A stretch of DNA of 64,000 nt, taken from assembly GCF_965363235.1 (NCBI RefSeq), contig NC_134848.1, positions 58,428,181 to 58,492,180 on the forward strand. Reading direction: 5' to 3'. This DNA comes from Mytilus galloprovincialis (taxonomy: Eukaryota > Mollusca > Bivalvia > Mytilida > Mytilidae). Every line of letters starts with the position of its first letter. The stretch's first letter is position 1. The notes beneath the pieces were generated by a model. That model worked only from the letters and a program-made list of their open reading frames with translations, was not told the origin of the DNA and searched no databases. This document shows positions 11,346 through 23,700 of the stretch, piece after piece. Both the position numbers and the translations under genes were made by a program.

Positions 11346-12246
11346 AGTAATAGAAAAAACATAGGATATGGGGAATACATTTTTTTTCTTTAAGTGCCAG
11401 TCTGCCTAAGAATCAGGCAGTGGTGAAAACATGACAAAAAAAAACCCCGCCCTATTTGGCATTGATTTCAGTTCATTATATGTAGTTATGCACAAAAATA
11501 ACATTCATTTCCATTTTCTGTTCTGGTAATAGAAGATACAATTTGGTTGAAATGCACTAGAAATTAATGAATAAGGAGAGATAACTCTGTAATTTGCTAT
11601 CATTCTAACCAATTTTCCAACCAAGTTATTTGATATTACCAGACACACACAAACAAAAGACAAATACTTTTTCACTCAAGATGATGGTTAGTATTAAGTA
11701 GCATGATTAACTCGGTGGTTTTTTTTTAATCATGTTTTAATTTTTACCTAAATTGCCTGATTCTTACAAAGACTGGCACTTAAGTTCCAGATGTTTTCTA
11801 CGATCATTATATCATACTAAATGATATTTAGTACATGTATATCACCACTTATTGATCTATTATGGTATACCACAGATTTAAGTATGTCAAATAAAATGTA
11901 TGAAGTTGATTAGTCATGCTAGACAGTGAAAGTGTCTTCCTTGGTCCACATACATAACCAGACAGTGTTTCCTTGAACTTCATTTATTCTTATAGATAGA
12001 TATATAGATTTGTTTTCATTTTAAAGTACATGTATTTGAAAAGTAATATATTTTTAAGCACAGTTATATCATTTTAAACAAACGTCTTTCTGCATATGTA
12101 GTATATAGTCAATAATATATATACACTAACATCAATCAGCTTTTAGAACTTTAAGATTCAGAGTCGATTATGTACAATATATCATCCGAAATAATTTAAT
12201 AATACATATCTATCCTTTTTCATTAAATGTTCTATATAAATTGTAG
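11346..12246. other. non-coding, AT-rich
   Basis: No gene seen. A short unnamed inverted pair of AATCAGGCA and TGCCTGATTCTTA lies at about 11411 and 11753 (arms GAATCAGGCAGT and AATTGCCTGATTC). Confidence 0.35.
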
Positions 12247-12289
12247 GAAGTTTGTTTTTATTTATCGCCAGTCTGGTGGGATATATTCG
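12247..12289 (+). CDS. possible signal-peptide exon of the Ly6-like/FReD gene
   Basis: Between an acceptor (TTGTAG|GA) and a strong donor (ATTC|GTAAGT) lies a 43-nt stretch that reads SLFLFIASLVGYI. This is a signal-peptide-like hydrophobic core. It enters and leaves in phase 1, matching the phase-1 start of the exon at 17032. No ATG is in frame inside it, so an even earlier exon would have to supply the start. This is speculative: a short AT-rich window can look hydrophobic by chance. Confidence 0.3.
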
Positions 12290-12539
12290 TAAGTTTGTAA
12301 ATGGTAGATTTATTTTCAGAATAAATGTTTTCCTTGATAATGTTGTTACTCACGCAATTATACTTGCTATGACAAATTGCAATTGGTACTTAACAATGTA
12401 TAACAAAGAATTTTTACCGACAATACATTTATTGAGGCTAGAAATCTCTTTAAGTAACTGCGCTTATTAATGATTAATTATACAAATAATGCGTTAAATC
12501 TAACGTTGTTTTACATAAGAAAATGTGCATTCTGTACCA

Positions 12540-12680
12540 AGTTAGGAAAATGACAGTTGTTATCCACTCGTTTGATGTGCACGTGTTGAAACTTTTGATT
12601 TTGTCATTTGAATGGGGACCTTCTGTTTTGAATTTTGCTCACAGTTCAGTATTTTTGTGATTTCACTTTTTTCGTAATAA
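12540..12680 (-). repeat. dispersed repeat fragment (same family as 22205-22510 and 39440-39660)
   Basis: On the minus strand it contains CAAATGACAAAATCAAAAG and CACATCAAACGAGTGGATAACAAC, like the AAACACATCAAAAGAATG...AACTGTCTTATGACAGTC part of the copy at 22205. The family is known to me only as a recurring sequence. Confidence 0.5.
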
Positions 12681-12689
12681 CTTATATAA

Positions 12690-13629
12690 AAAAAAAATGT
12701 ACAAGAAGATATATCCATGAAAACAAAGTTTTGAACTAGCTTTTGCAAATCAGAGAAATATATATAATACTATGGATAACTCTATGCAAATGAACATAAG
12801 TATATTTCCCTTACTTTGAAAGCTAGGTTGTAATATCGTAAAATCAGATACAGACTTCAATTTGACAATTACTTGACCTGATTTGATTCGTGAAGATAAA
12901 ACACACCTCTCTGAAAAAATGTTCAACAGGAAAGTGTTAGATTACAAGTTTGAACTGGTCATCTATAAATAATGATACCATTTAGGATCAGTAGCACACT
13001 GAGGAAAATGTATAATTATAAAACAAAGCAATTTGACTTTTATGTACAGCGTTTGCTAACATGCTGGACGTTTAAAAAACTGCATTGTAAACATATTAAG
13101 TGTATGAACCACAATGTGTTGTGTATTTCATAAAATTAAATATCTCGGGTAAATCCTTGGTACTTACATTGTAATCGATGTTAAGTTCGTGCGTTCGGAT
13201 TCTGGAATTCAGAAATATAAAACTTGTTTAACTCCATCATAGTTCGTGACTTCATCGAATCATTCTATCTCTTTTAAGTGTTTTTCGTTTTTCCTTGTCG
13301 TCATGTTAATGTTGAAGGAGTGAGGTGTCAGTTGTTTTATGTGGCCTATTGTGGTATTTTGTAATATTTCTAATATCAAATGTTATAACTTTTAACGATT
13401 TCTCATATTTAAAAAGACTTAAAATCAACTTAGTGAGAATTTATAATTTATTTACTTATTTATGTATAAGCCTCCATTAGGGGGCAATAACTGCATAAGG
13501 TTGATCGACACATTTGTATGTTAACTACGAAAAAAAGATATGTTTAACAAATGTAAACAGTCTGGCCAATGAACATGCAATCGATCATGATCATACTTTC
13601 GCTCTTACATGACAATGTTAAATACAGGC
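12690..13629. other. non-coding, nothing recognised
   Basis: No coding, RNA or repeat signature seen. Confidence 0.35.
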
Positions 13630-13790
13630 AACAGTTGTAAACCGCTGTTCAAAACTCGTAAATATATGGACAAAAAACAAAATCAGGGTAACAAACCAAA
13701 ACTGAGGGAAACGCATTAAATATAAGAGGAGAACAACGACATAACATTAAAATGTTACACACACAGAAACAGACCAAGCATCTGAATATC
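13630..13790 (+). repeat. dispersed repeat fragment
   Basis: The stretch with AAACCGCTGTTCAAAACTCG and CTGAGGGAAACGCATTAAAT looks like a commonly recurring mussel repeat. No second copy was found in this window. Confidence 0.35.
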
Positions 13791-13889
13791 GAAATGTTAT
13801 CAGCTTTAATTTCATCATTGGTCACTCTTACATCAAACCCATTAGTTATGTTTGTTTTAAATACTGTAACCTTATCAATTCAAGTTTAA

Positions 13890-13906
13890 ACTCCTCCTCC
13901 TCCTCC
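13890..13906 (+). repeat. (CTC)n microsatellite
   Basis: Five to six tandem CTC units end in CGGAA. Confidence 0.7.
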
Positions 13907-14835
13907 GGAATTTTCTTTATTAATCAGTCATAAAGTATGAAAAAAGTAAAAAAAACAACAAAAAACTGAAATACTGAAAATGGTGAAGGTTTTATATGAA
14001 ATGTAGCACTTAAAGCTGTATTTCCGCCATTTTATAATCATCGATATACATATTACCGTTATTGTGTCGAGTTATCAAAACTTTACTAAGCTGCACAAAG
14101 CAATTGAGCAAAGACTACACAGACGTTTGCAAATCGTCCCCTCACAAGACTACTACAAACAACACCAGGGAATAAATCAAACAGAATAATATCAGTGTCA
14201 TGTTCGAGGTGTCATGTTTATGTTGAACATGCCTTAGTTGTTATCAAAGGTGACAGACTAATTATATAATACGCCAGACGCATGTTTATTAAATATGAGA
14301 CTTTTGAAAACATTTAGGGAAATCGGAGCTTTGATACCATTAAAGGATGAACAGAAGCAACTACAGTAACATGTCTATATTTATATATTGAAAATGTTTT
14401 TCTCATATCTGAATATTTTTGTTACTTTGATTTATCGTTCAATATATTTAGGTAGGTGTGCCATTGAAAAATCTTTAAACTTACTTTTTTAGCATTTTTT
14501 ATAGATAAGTTTTTTGCAATCCTGAATCAACAAACCAATTGATAATGTATTAATATCGATTCCCATTCACGTTTTAAAATACGGAGTTGATTTGTATTGT
14601 ATCAAACACATCATAAAGCTACGAAGGTTAGCTGCACTCAAAGCCTGAATACATTTTAGTGCATTTGCCACACTTAATATATTTTCGGAATTGTTATTGC
14701 ACAGTTTCCTTTTCGTATTTTTAACGAATTTATTTAAATAATTACATGTTTCAGATAAACATTCGTGTTTTAGACTGTCTACGATATCTATGTTTAAGTT
14801 TGTTATAGCTATGGTCAGCACTGTATGTTATAATT

Positions 14836-15075
14836 ATGCTTGTTCAGGCTGTGGACAACAACGTCTGTTTTGCTTATGTTTGTTTATGACATGTATGCTG
14901 TGATTAAGTTTCTTCTGGTGTGGGCATCAATATCTTGTTTGAAAATATAACAAAAAAAAAAAAAAAGAATATGAAGTATAAAGTTTATTTAAGCTGTCCA
15001 CAACAATGTCTTTGTTTATGTGTCTTCATGCCGTGGACAACGATGTCTGTTTGTTTATGTTTGTTATAATATGGA
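14836..15075 (+). repeat. imperfect tandem repeats of GTGGACAACAATGTCTG
   Basis: Variants of a unit containing GTGGACAACAACGTCTGTTT and a TTTATGTTTGT spacer occur at about 14849, 14924, 14995 and 15034. The same 18-base core appears at 17034-17052, at the first recognised coding exon of the Ly6-like domain. Confidence 0.55.
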
Positions 15076-15078
15076 TAA

Positions 15079-15250
15079 TATAAAAAGAAGATGTGGTATG
15101 ATTGCCAATGAGACAACTGTCCTCTAAAGACCAAATTAACACAGACATTAATAACTATAGGTGACCGTCAAGAATGAGCAAAGCCCATAGTGCATAGTCA
15201 GCTATAAAAGGCCCCGAAATGACAATGTAAAACAATTCAAACGATACAAC
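15079..15250 (-). mobile_element. RT-element 3' end (family 3), partial
   Basis: It starts AGAAGATGTGGTATGATTGC and runs to TGTAAAACAATTCAAACG, closely matching 15428-15605. In RT sense (minus) this is the terminal part of the element. Confidence 0.65.
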
Positions 15251-15427
15251 TGCCTTATTTATGTACACTATACACTATGTTTGTGTTTGTTTAACGGCCT
15301 TTTGTATGTACACTATGCACTATGTTTGTCAGGGCTAAGAACGGAAATATACGCCGTGTTTATGTTTTCTTTGATAATTGGGCCAACAATGTATGTTTTG
15401 TTCGTATTTGAGTAGCACGTGTACAAC

Positions 15428-15850
15428 AATATAAAAAAGAAGACAAGGTATGATTGCCAATGAAACAACTCTCCACAATAGACTAAAATGACATAGTAAT
15501 TAACAACTATAGGTCAGCGTACGGCCTTCAACAATAAGCAAAGTACATACTGCATAGTCAGCTATAAAAGGCCCCAAAATGACAATGTAAAACAATTCAA
15601 ACGATAAAAATAATGGCCTTATTTATGTACAAAAATGAACGAAAAACAAATATGTAACACATAAATAAACGACAACAACTGAATTACAGGCTCCTGACTT
15701 TGGACAGGTACATACATGCAGAATGTGGCGCGGTTAAACATGTTAGCCGGATCCCAACCCTCCCCTTACCCTTAACAGTGGTATAACAGTACAACATAAG
15801 AACGAGCTAAAAAATAATCAGTTGAAAAAGGTTTATAACTCATCAGATAG
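15428..15850 (-). mobile_element. RT-element 3' end (family 3), longest copy
   Basis: This copy runs from AGAAGACAAGGTATGATTGC to GGTTTATAACTCATCAGATAG. Read on the minus strand it contains AACATGTTTAACCGCGCC and CTGTCCAAAGTCAGGAGCC, the same landmarks as the RT family-2 3' UTR at 5465-5590. It is therefore read as a 5'-truncated retroelement 3' end. Confidence 0.65.
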
Positions 15851-17031
15851 AAAAAAATACAAGTGGACGTAAACCTACTAAAATTAATCAATGCGATATA
15901 AAAAAAATCTAAATTTTATTTAAGACAGTGATTATGTTTGTTTTCATGGCGATCTTAATACTCGAACTGCACCTCTTAGATATGTCCATTCATCAAAAAA
16001 ACCAATTAAACTCAGTAACGTGATACTTTAGAATTATTTTATGTATTTGGGGTGATGTGAACATCTCAACCTAACAAAAATATTCTTGACAGTATAAGAA
16101 ATACGTCTGAAAGTAAAAGAGAGTAAAGTGTAACCTAAAGTATTTTTTTTTAATTCAATTTGATTTATGGTAAAGTTATTGTACCAGCATATGTTATGTA
16201 GTAATCCCCATATACGTGTGGAGACAGGGCAAGTCAGCTAATATCGATGATGAGAATCACTATAATTTCCTTTCAAAAATATGAACGAAAAAACACTTTC
16301 TAGAATTATGCTGAACGTTTGCAAATATATTACACTTATATAAACTGTTTTCTCCAAGTAATATATAAATTCAAAAATAGTAATGTTGGTATTTCAAAGG
16401 TGTTAATTTGAAAATCCTCCAGGTAAACTTACATCATTCTTTCACACATGAAATGTACATTATAATGTTAAAAATAGTTGTTATCTATACAACTATACAA
16501 TTAGACTATGCGAATACATGATTTATTCAGATAAGGGATAGCAATGTCTGTTAGTACATATCAATGTCTTAGTCTAGATTTCGGACAACATGTGACATTA
16601 ATGATGTACTTACGTGAGAGTTTGTGAAATACAAAATATCTAGAATTTGAAATTGATACTTTAAGTCAGAAGAGCATTTGTTAAGACACAACATCAGCTT
16701 AAAATATTGATAGATCATTGAGCTGCTTTTCGAGATCTATGGCGAGAAAAAGCTGATTCGGACGTTTACCTTATATTTGGAATTGTATTATTTGGATCTC
16801 AAATCAAAAGAAAAAAAACTATGCTTAAATTTTGGCCCTCTATGAGCTATAAAGTCTTATAGGAAAAGATAAACGGGTGTTGTGAGACAAAATACTTTAC
16901 ATTGTCTTATATAGAAAAAAACACAAGGAGTCCGAACATTTGACACAAATTCCAAAACTTCACCTAAGTACATACTTAATGATTTTGCTTAGATTGTGAT
17001 TACAAATGCAATTTTGTTTATATTCATTTAG
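15851..17031. other. non-coding sequence upstream of the first recognised Ly6-like exon
   Basis: No exon recognised. It presumably belongs to intron 1 if the signal-peptide exon lies further upstream. Confidence 0.4.
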
Positions 17032-17114
17032 ATTGTGGACAACAGTGTCTGTCATGTAACGGTATATCTAACCCTTTTATGTGCAGAGAGACAATAACAT
17101 GTCACCCTGATGAG
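17032..17114 (+). CDS. Ly6-like domain exon a
   Basis: It encodes CGQQCLSCNGISNPFMCRET then ITCHPDE: the C-x2-C, C, C start of a Ly6-like domain. Acceptor CATTTAG|AT, donor GAG|GTTTGT; phase 1 in, 0 out. An alternative acceptor lies at ACAACAG|TG (exon start 17046). If unspliced, the frame reads ten more residues and stops, in a minisatellite. Confidence 0.75.
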
Positions 17115-20100
17115 GTTTGTTTACATATGGCTACAACATGAGTATGGCTACACCATGATTATGGCTACACCATGAGTATGACTAAACCATGAGTACGGCT
17201 ATACAATGAGTTCAACAATACAGTCAATTACTAAAAAGAAAAATAAGCTTTAACAGTTAATTGTGTTTACGTCAGTTTCAACTGATCATCTTAGATGCCA
17301 AGATTGAAATTTTATATTTTCGCCATCGTTTCGTCTACATAAGGCTCGTCAGTAACGCACAAATAAAAAATGCTAAAAAGACCTAATAAAGTTCGGTTGT
17401 AGAGTAAGAAAAAGAATCGAAGTTGCAAATTATTGACATTTTGATTAGTTGAATGGTTGATTCTAGCATCCTTCAATGTTAATAACACTATAAATTGGAA
17501 AAACGTCTGAAAGTAGCAGTGTAAGTAAGTATTTGACTGTACTAATTTTTGCATGACCATTTTAATTACGATTGCCAAGGTGAATTAATCCTTAATGCTT
17601 GAAAATTGAAAACAACACGTTTAAAAATTTCGTGCATCCGAAGCGCTTTTCTGGATTTACCTTCATCAGGAACGCTCAAGACCAAACATTCGAAATCCGA
17701 AGATGTATAAGAATCGAAACCGTTAAAGAGCTATATGTCAAAAATACCTAAAGTAAATAGCCAAATTCATTTAAAGCCATCTTTGCCTGAGGGAGTTAAA
17801 ACCTTAGTTTCATAATAATTTCAAAAGTTTGTTAAATGATCTTAAAAAGGGGCCTAAAAATACTAAAACGATTTTAAAAAGGAAAGCAGCAATTTTGTTT
17901 TGCATTTTAAATACTGCAAAAGAAAAAAGGAAAGTCTAAGAGCTTACAAATATCATCAATACTAAAATCAACTATTATGTATTTATAACAGGTTTGTTAT
18001 ATGCATAATTACACAACAGAGAACAATGTCAATCACTTTGACTTTGGCTGTTACTATCCAGAAGTAAGTAAATGTAAAAATAACTAAAAAAATCACCACA
18101 AAGTGGTTGACTGTGACTTTGAGTTCAGTGAGTGGGAACCCTGTAAGTGCTATATTGTAGCGTCTTGTGTTTTTGAAAGCGAATTCTCAATATATAAATA
18201 TACAGGTCGTGTCTGTCGATTATTAGGTGTACACTCTCGTTAAGCAGTTAGAAATCTAAATATAAAGTGTACTTATGGAGTAAAACATTAATTTATAAAT
18301 CAAGTAATCTATAAGAAGGAAATATACGTCATTGACACTGAATTAATGATTTTCAAAAATAACCAAAATGACATCAACACGCTATCATGATCTTCAACAA
18401 CTAGACTCTAAGCACTTAGTTGTGCCCTCAATCGTGATAAAAGAAAAGCAAGGATAGATGGTATGCATTTTTAGATGGTGACGTTCCCTTCTCACCATCT
18501 TACGGTGTTTATATATCTCAACTTGTACGATTCGCTCGTATATGTAACAATGTTTTAGATTTTAACGAGAGAAATTTATGTATTATTGAAAATTATTACA
18601 CCAGGGTTTTCGATATCACAAACTAGTCAAAACATTTACTAAATTTTATCACCGGTATAAGGACATCATTCGTACATATAGCTCAACATGCAGACTTCTT
18701 ATACGTTCAGGTATTTCACATCCAATTTTGTATGGAAATATTCTTTATAAAGCACAAAGGTGTCAGTATTCACCTCAAAACCTTTGAATAGACTTATTAA
18801 AAAGGGATATAGTTACGATACTGTTGTCAGGTCATTAAAGATTGCATATTTTGGCGTTAATATTGCTTCACCTATAGGGTCTTTGCATCGGAACTAAACA
18901 TATTTATTCAAAAACCAGTTGTTGGCATGACACGGGTTATGTTCTTCTCATATATGTTATGATGGTATGTTACTAAACCCCTAACGGGAAGGATTGTGCC
19001 TGATGTTCATATGATGAAATCATAATCTTTCAGTCAGTTTAATCGAAGTCTGGAGCTGGCATGTCAATTAACTGCTAGTAGTCTGTTTTTATTTATGTAT
19101 TATTGTCATGTTGTTTATTTTCATTGTTACATCTTCTGACATCAGACTCGGACTTCTCTTGGACTGCATTTTATTTTTATACATAATTTGTTATGCGTTT
19201 ACTTTTCTACATTGGCTAGAGGTATAGGGGGAGAGTTGAGATCTCACAAACATGTTAAACCCCGCCGCATTTTTGCGCCTGTCCCAAGTCAGGAGCCTCT
19301 GGCCTTTGTTAGTCTTGTATTATTTTAATCTTAGTTTCTTGTGAACAATTTTGAAATTAGTATGGCGTTCATTATCACTGAACTAGTATATATTTATTTA
19401 GGGGCCAGCTGAAGGACGCCTCCGGGTGCGGGAATTTCTCGCTACATTGAAGACCTGTTGGTGACCTTCTGCTGTTGTTTTTTTCTATGGTCGGGTTGTT
19501 GTCTCTTTGGCACATTCCCCATTTCCATTCTCAATTTTATCCTTGACAAAAAATCGGAATATGCACAGAAAAAAAAAACCCATACACAAAAAGCAAAGGA
19601 ACAGCATTTGCATTTTAACATCAGCACTTAACTTTTTTCAATTCACAGCCATAGTTTAAAAGTACATATCCATATAATTATTGACTAACATTATGATTAT
19701 TATATTAAGGGTCTTTTTCTTTGGAACGTATTCAATCATGAAACAAAAAAGCAATAACCTGCAGCAATGAGAATTTGTTTCAAAATTTGATCAAGTATTT
19801 TCCCCCTTTATTCAATGAAATTTACTTCTATTCTGAAACTATTTTTAACATTTTATTTAAAAAGTCCATTGCCTCTCTTTCGATAAAATATTTAGAAAGT
19901 ATAAGCACGTATCTGATGTTTTGTTTGTAGTATTGCAACATGTATGTGCGATGTTCAAGTCATGTATAAAATCAATTAAGTCGGTATAGGATAAAACACA
20001 TACCTATAATGCACTTGAATTCCTAGGTAATATTACAACGATTAATATCACAAAATATTTCGATGAAAAATACGGCCATTTAAGATATGTGAAATAAAAT

Positions 20101-20702
20101 GTAAACTGTAGGTCTCAAAGCCAATTTGGCTTTTTTTTTTTAATTCTAAAGATAACTTAAACATTTATTACCACGTATAGTTTTTTTTCTGTATATTCTG
20201 TTTTTATTGTCGTGCTATATGTCTTTAAAAATTGATTCAGATTTTATGATTGTGTTACTTCACTACAATGTTGAATGTTTCAGTTATGTCCGGGAGGCAG
20301 TGGTTTACCTCCTGTCGGTAAAAGAGCAGACGAAGGTCATCACATTGTATGTCAAAGCTGTTGCAACAATACCAATATATGTAATATGGACCTAGTTTGC
20401 GACCATAATGATAATGGAGGTAACATATGTTAACATTTTGAAGTCACTAGAGTGTCGCACAAATACGACATATGCAGTGTAAATATTGTATTGTAAAAAC
20501 AAAACCGCAAACAAATCTAGGTCGATATAGACATGATAGATACAAATAAATGATAACACTCTATTTTAGAAACGAGTAGTTTATTCACAAGATTACTAAC
20601 TATGCACCCCTAATGGCTGACTTGTTCTTGTTTGCATGCCAAGCAGTATTCATAAAGAACATAAAAAAGATTAAAAAAAAGCATTAATTATTTTTAACTT
20701 CA

Positions 20703-20735
<33 letters not shown>

Positions 20736-23700
20736 TTGATTTTCTGTCAATAAATACTCTACATTTTAATGAGGACCTGCATTTCAAAAATCTCAATAAA
20801 TTTGACATTCATAAAGCTAATAACGTTAGAAAGTAATCTCGTATCTTGCAATTGTTGTGTTCTTAATTTAACAGCAATGAACAAATTAAACATAGAATCT
20901 TGAACAAACACGAAGGTATCAACTTTCTATTTCTCAGCAGTGACATTCCTTCTATGCCATTTAATGGTGATTACGAATCTTAATTAAAAAAAGACTTTAT
21001 GCCCGTGAGTGCTCGCAATATACAATCACCAGTGACATAATAGAGATCCTGATACAAAAACTGCTCCGAAAGATTCAGCTGTTAGGAGTAGTCTTGAACT
21101 TGCAGTGAGGCCTCACTATGACTTTGAGATGAATAACGACAATAAAAGCAATAACACGCTGTTCCTTTTGTGTGTGTATTTTTAGCTATGCATCAACTGA
21201 TTTTATGTCCTGGGTAGATAACCAATATTCTTTGTTTTTCTATGATAATTTTTTTTGTATCACCATCATCAAATAAAGTAGCAAATAATGATACTATTTA
21301 GATTTTTAGGAATAAAAAAATGTCGACACTTGCACTTGATTTACAGAGTTATTGTCAAATTAAGAAATAATTCATTGAGGGCTTGAATATATCGTGATTT
21401 TACGCCAATTAGATAGTGCCTTTATTTATGGAATCGGCAAATCGGATATCGATCAGGGTAAACTATTTTGCATAAAGGGCCAATCCGTGGTAAAATCACG
21501 TATTCAAGCCCCCTCCTTATTATTTCGATTCTAATAGGATAAATGCGGCAATTCTTTTGGATCAAAGCGAACATTTGCCGTTCTCATAACTAAACGTACT
21601 ATTAAACTGTCATAAAAGAACGGAGCAAACTGAATTAGTGACATGCTTAAACTATATACAATAACGTATTTAGATAGTTTTTGATAATTTACTTATATGT
21701 TTTAAATGTATAAAAAATATGGTTTATAACACATTTTAGCATCGTTTGCTTACGTTACCTTGTGATTTTTTTCGGTTTCACAAGCGTGTACTTTCCCGTA
21801 AAATACTTCTATTCTTAAGTCAAAGTTCTATGACATCGGATAGCTCATTCATAAAACGCTTATGACGCGGCAGTACGATCAAAAGAGCCAAACAATATAT
21901 TCATATCTTACCAGGGATGTGTACTCATGTTAGAATATACTGTTTACTTTCCAACTAAAAACAATTTCTCTATTAAATTGTGTGAGCTGCAATCTAGCAT
22001 CACTTCATATCCTGTGATTATCACTATACTTTTTACAGGTGGAAGTTTAGACATGTTTCCAACTGAATGTTCAGAAATAAAGAACATAAACTCGAACGGA
22101 GTCTATACAATATACCCATCCGGACCATTTAAACCAACACCAGTATACTGTATACTAGACAGGAGCGGAATATGGACGGTACTAACATTTGTTAAATATA
22201 TAATCAGCCATTACTGCATGTATAAAAGTAAAATCACAAAAGTACCGAACACGAAGGAAAATTCACAAAGGAAAGTCCCTAATCAAATAGCAAAATGCGA
22301 AAACGCAAACACATCAAAAGAATGAATAGCAACTGTCTTATGACAGTCTTTGTCACTGCGTTTTCGTATGCAAACAATAATGGTGGATAAAACCTGGTTA
22401 AATAGCTAGTAAAACCTCTCACTTGTATGACAGTCTTATAAATACAAATAAAAATAATAGCTAAAAATGTAAAATAGGGGTACGACAGTCATCATTGTGT
22501 TATTATTTTAATTACTATAAAGTAACAAAACTATTCACATTATTTAGCATTGTGTGAAACAATTTTACTCTCTGAAATCATTTTAGAAAATATGATTTAT
22601 ATGTAAAGAGCCTAATTATGACCATATATTTACAGTATGATATTCTTAAGCAAAAGTTTAAGCATCAATTATCATGGTGTCACCGATTGATAAGCAAATA
22701 TATATCCTTTCAACAATTATCAATCAAAATTTCGACTAGAATTATCGTTCATCTCAAACTTATTCGTACTTTTTAGGAGGTATTTCTAAACCAAGTAATA
22801 TGAACGTAAATTAGACAGTATTTTTGTTCTTCTGAATGTTTATTGTAACATTTATACAGGTTATACAAAGACGGATGAATGGTGTTGTAGACTTTTATAG
22901 AAACTGGGGAGATTATAAGAAAGGATTTGGATCAGCTTCTACCGAATACTGGTTAGGTATGTCTTACATAGCTACTTTTGCATAGGTACTATTCCTGTAC
23001 CAAAAATCTGTATTCCTGGAAATTTACTTTTAATATTCAGTACTTTTTTGTTACTTTAGAATTATTGTAATATTTATGTACCTATATTTTACAGTAACTT
23101 GATTTGTACTTGAAAGTTAAATACTACAGATTTCTGGTTACACGATTACACTTTCAACATTTTGAAAGTTTGTCATTTCCAAATCTCATAAAGTTATGAT
23201 GTTCCAACATGGAATACTGTGATTATTATTGGAATTGCTTTTGTACCAATACTTTGAGTACAAATCAAGTAGTGGAAAATAAAAATACCTAAATATTACA
23301 ATAATTTGAAAGTTAAAATATAGTACTTTATATTAAAAGTAAATTTCCATTACTACAGATTTTAAGTACAGAAATAGTACCTATGCAAAAGTAGCTGTGT
23401 TAAAGGTTTCAACTATTATTTAACATTACATTGGTAGTGTTTTCCCCAATAGATCTGACAAGTAATTTCAGTTTGTCTGATGGACTTTTTCCTTACATCT
23501 AATTCTAAATTCCGCCAGATGAAAACTATTTCTGAAAAACTGTTATCCTCGTAAAGTGTAACGGACGAAGCAAGTGATTATACCAGTTTCAATACTAGAA
23601 CAATAATGTATTTATAATGTTTGCGAATATGTAAGTGTATACTGTAAATTGGTCTTCATGACAGACGATATATGCAAAGCAAAAATGTGTACACAAATTT

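Noticed and set aside
12252..12470. 72-aa ORF taken as a whole
   Set aside because: No ATG at its start; only the first 13 codons between splice-like sites look meaningful.
21927..22325. 132-aa ORF as a single gene
   Set aside because: It is FReD exon 1 read through its acceptor and donor into introns and a repeat.
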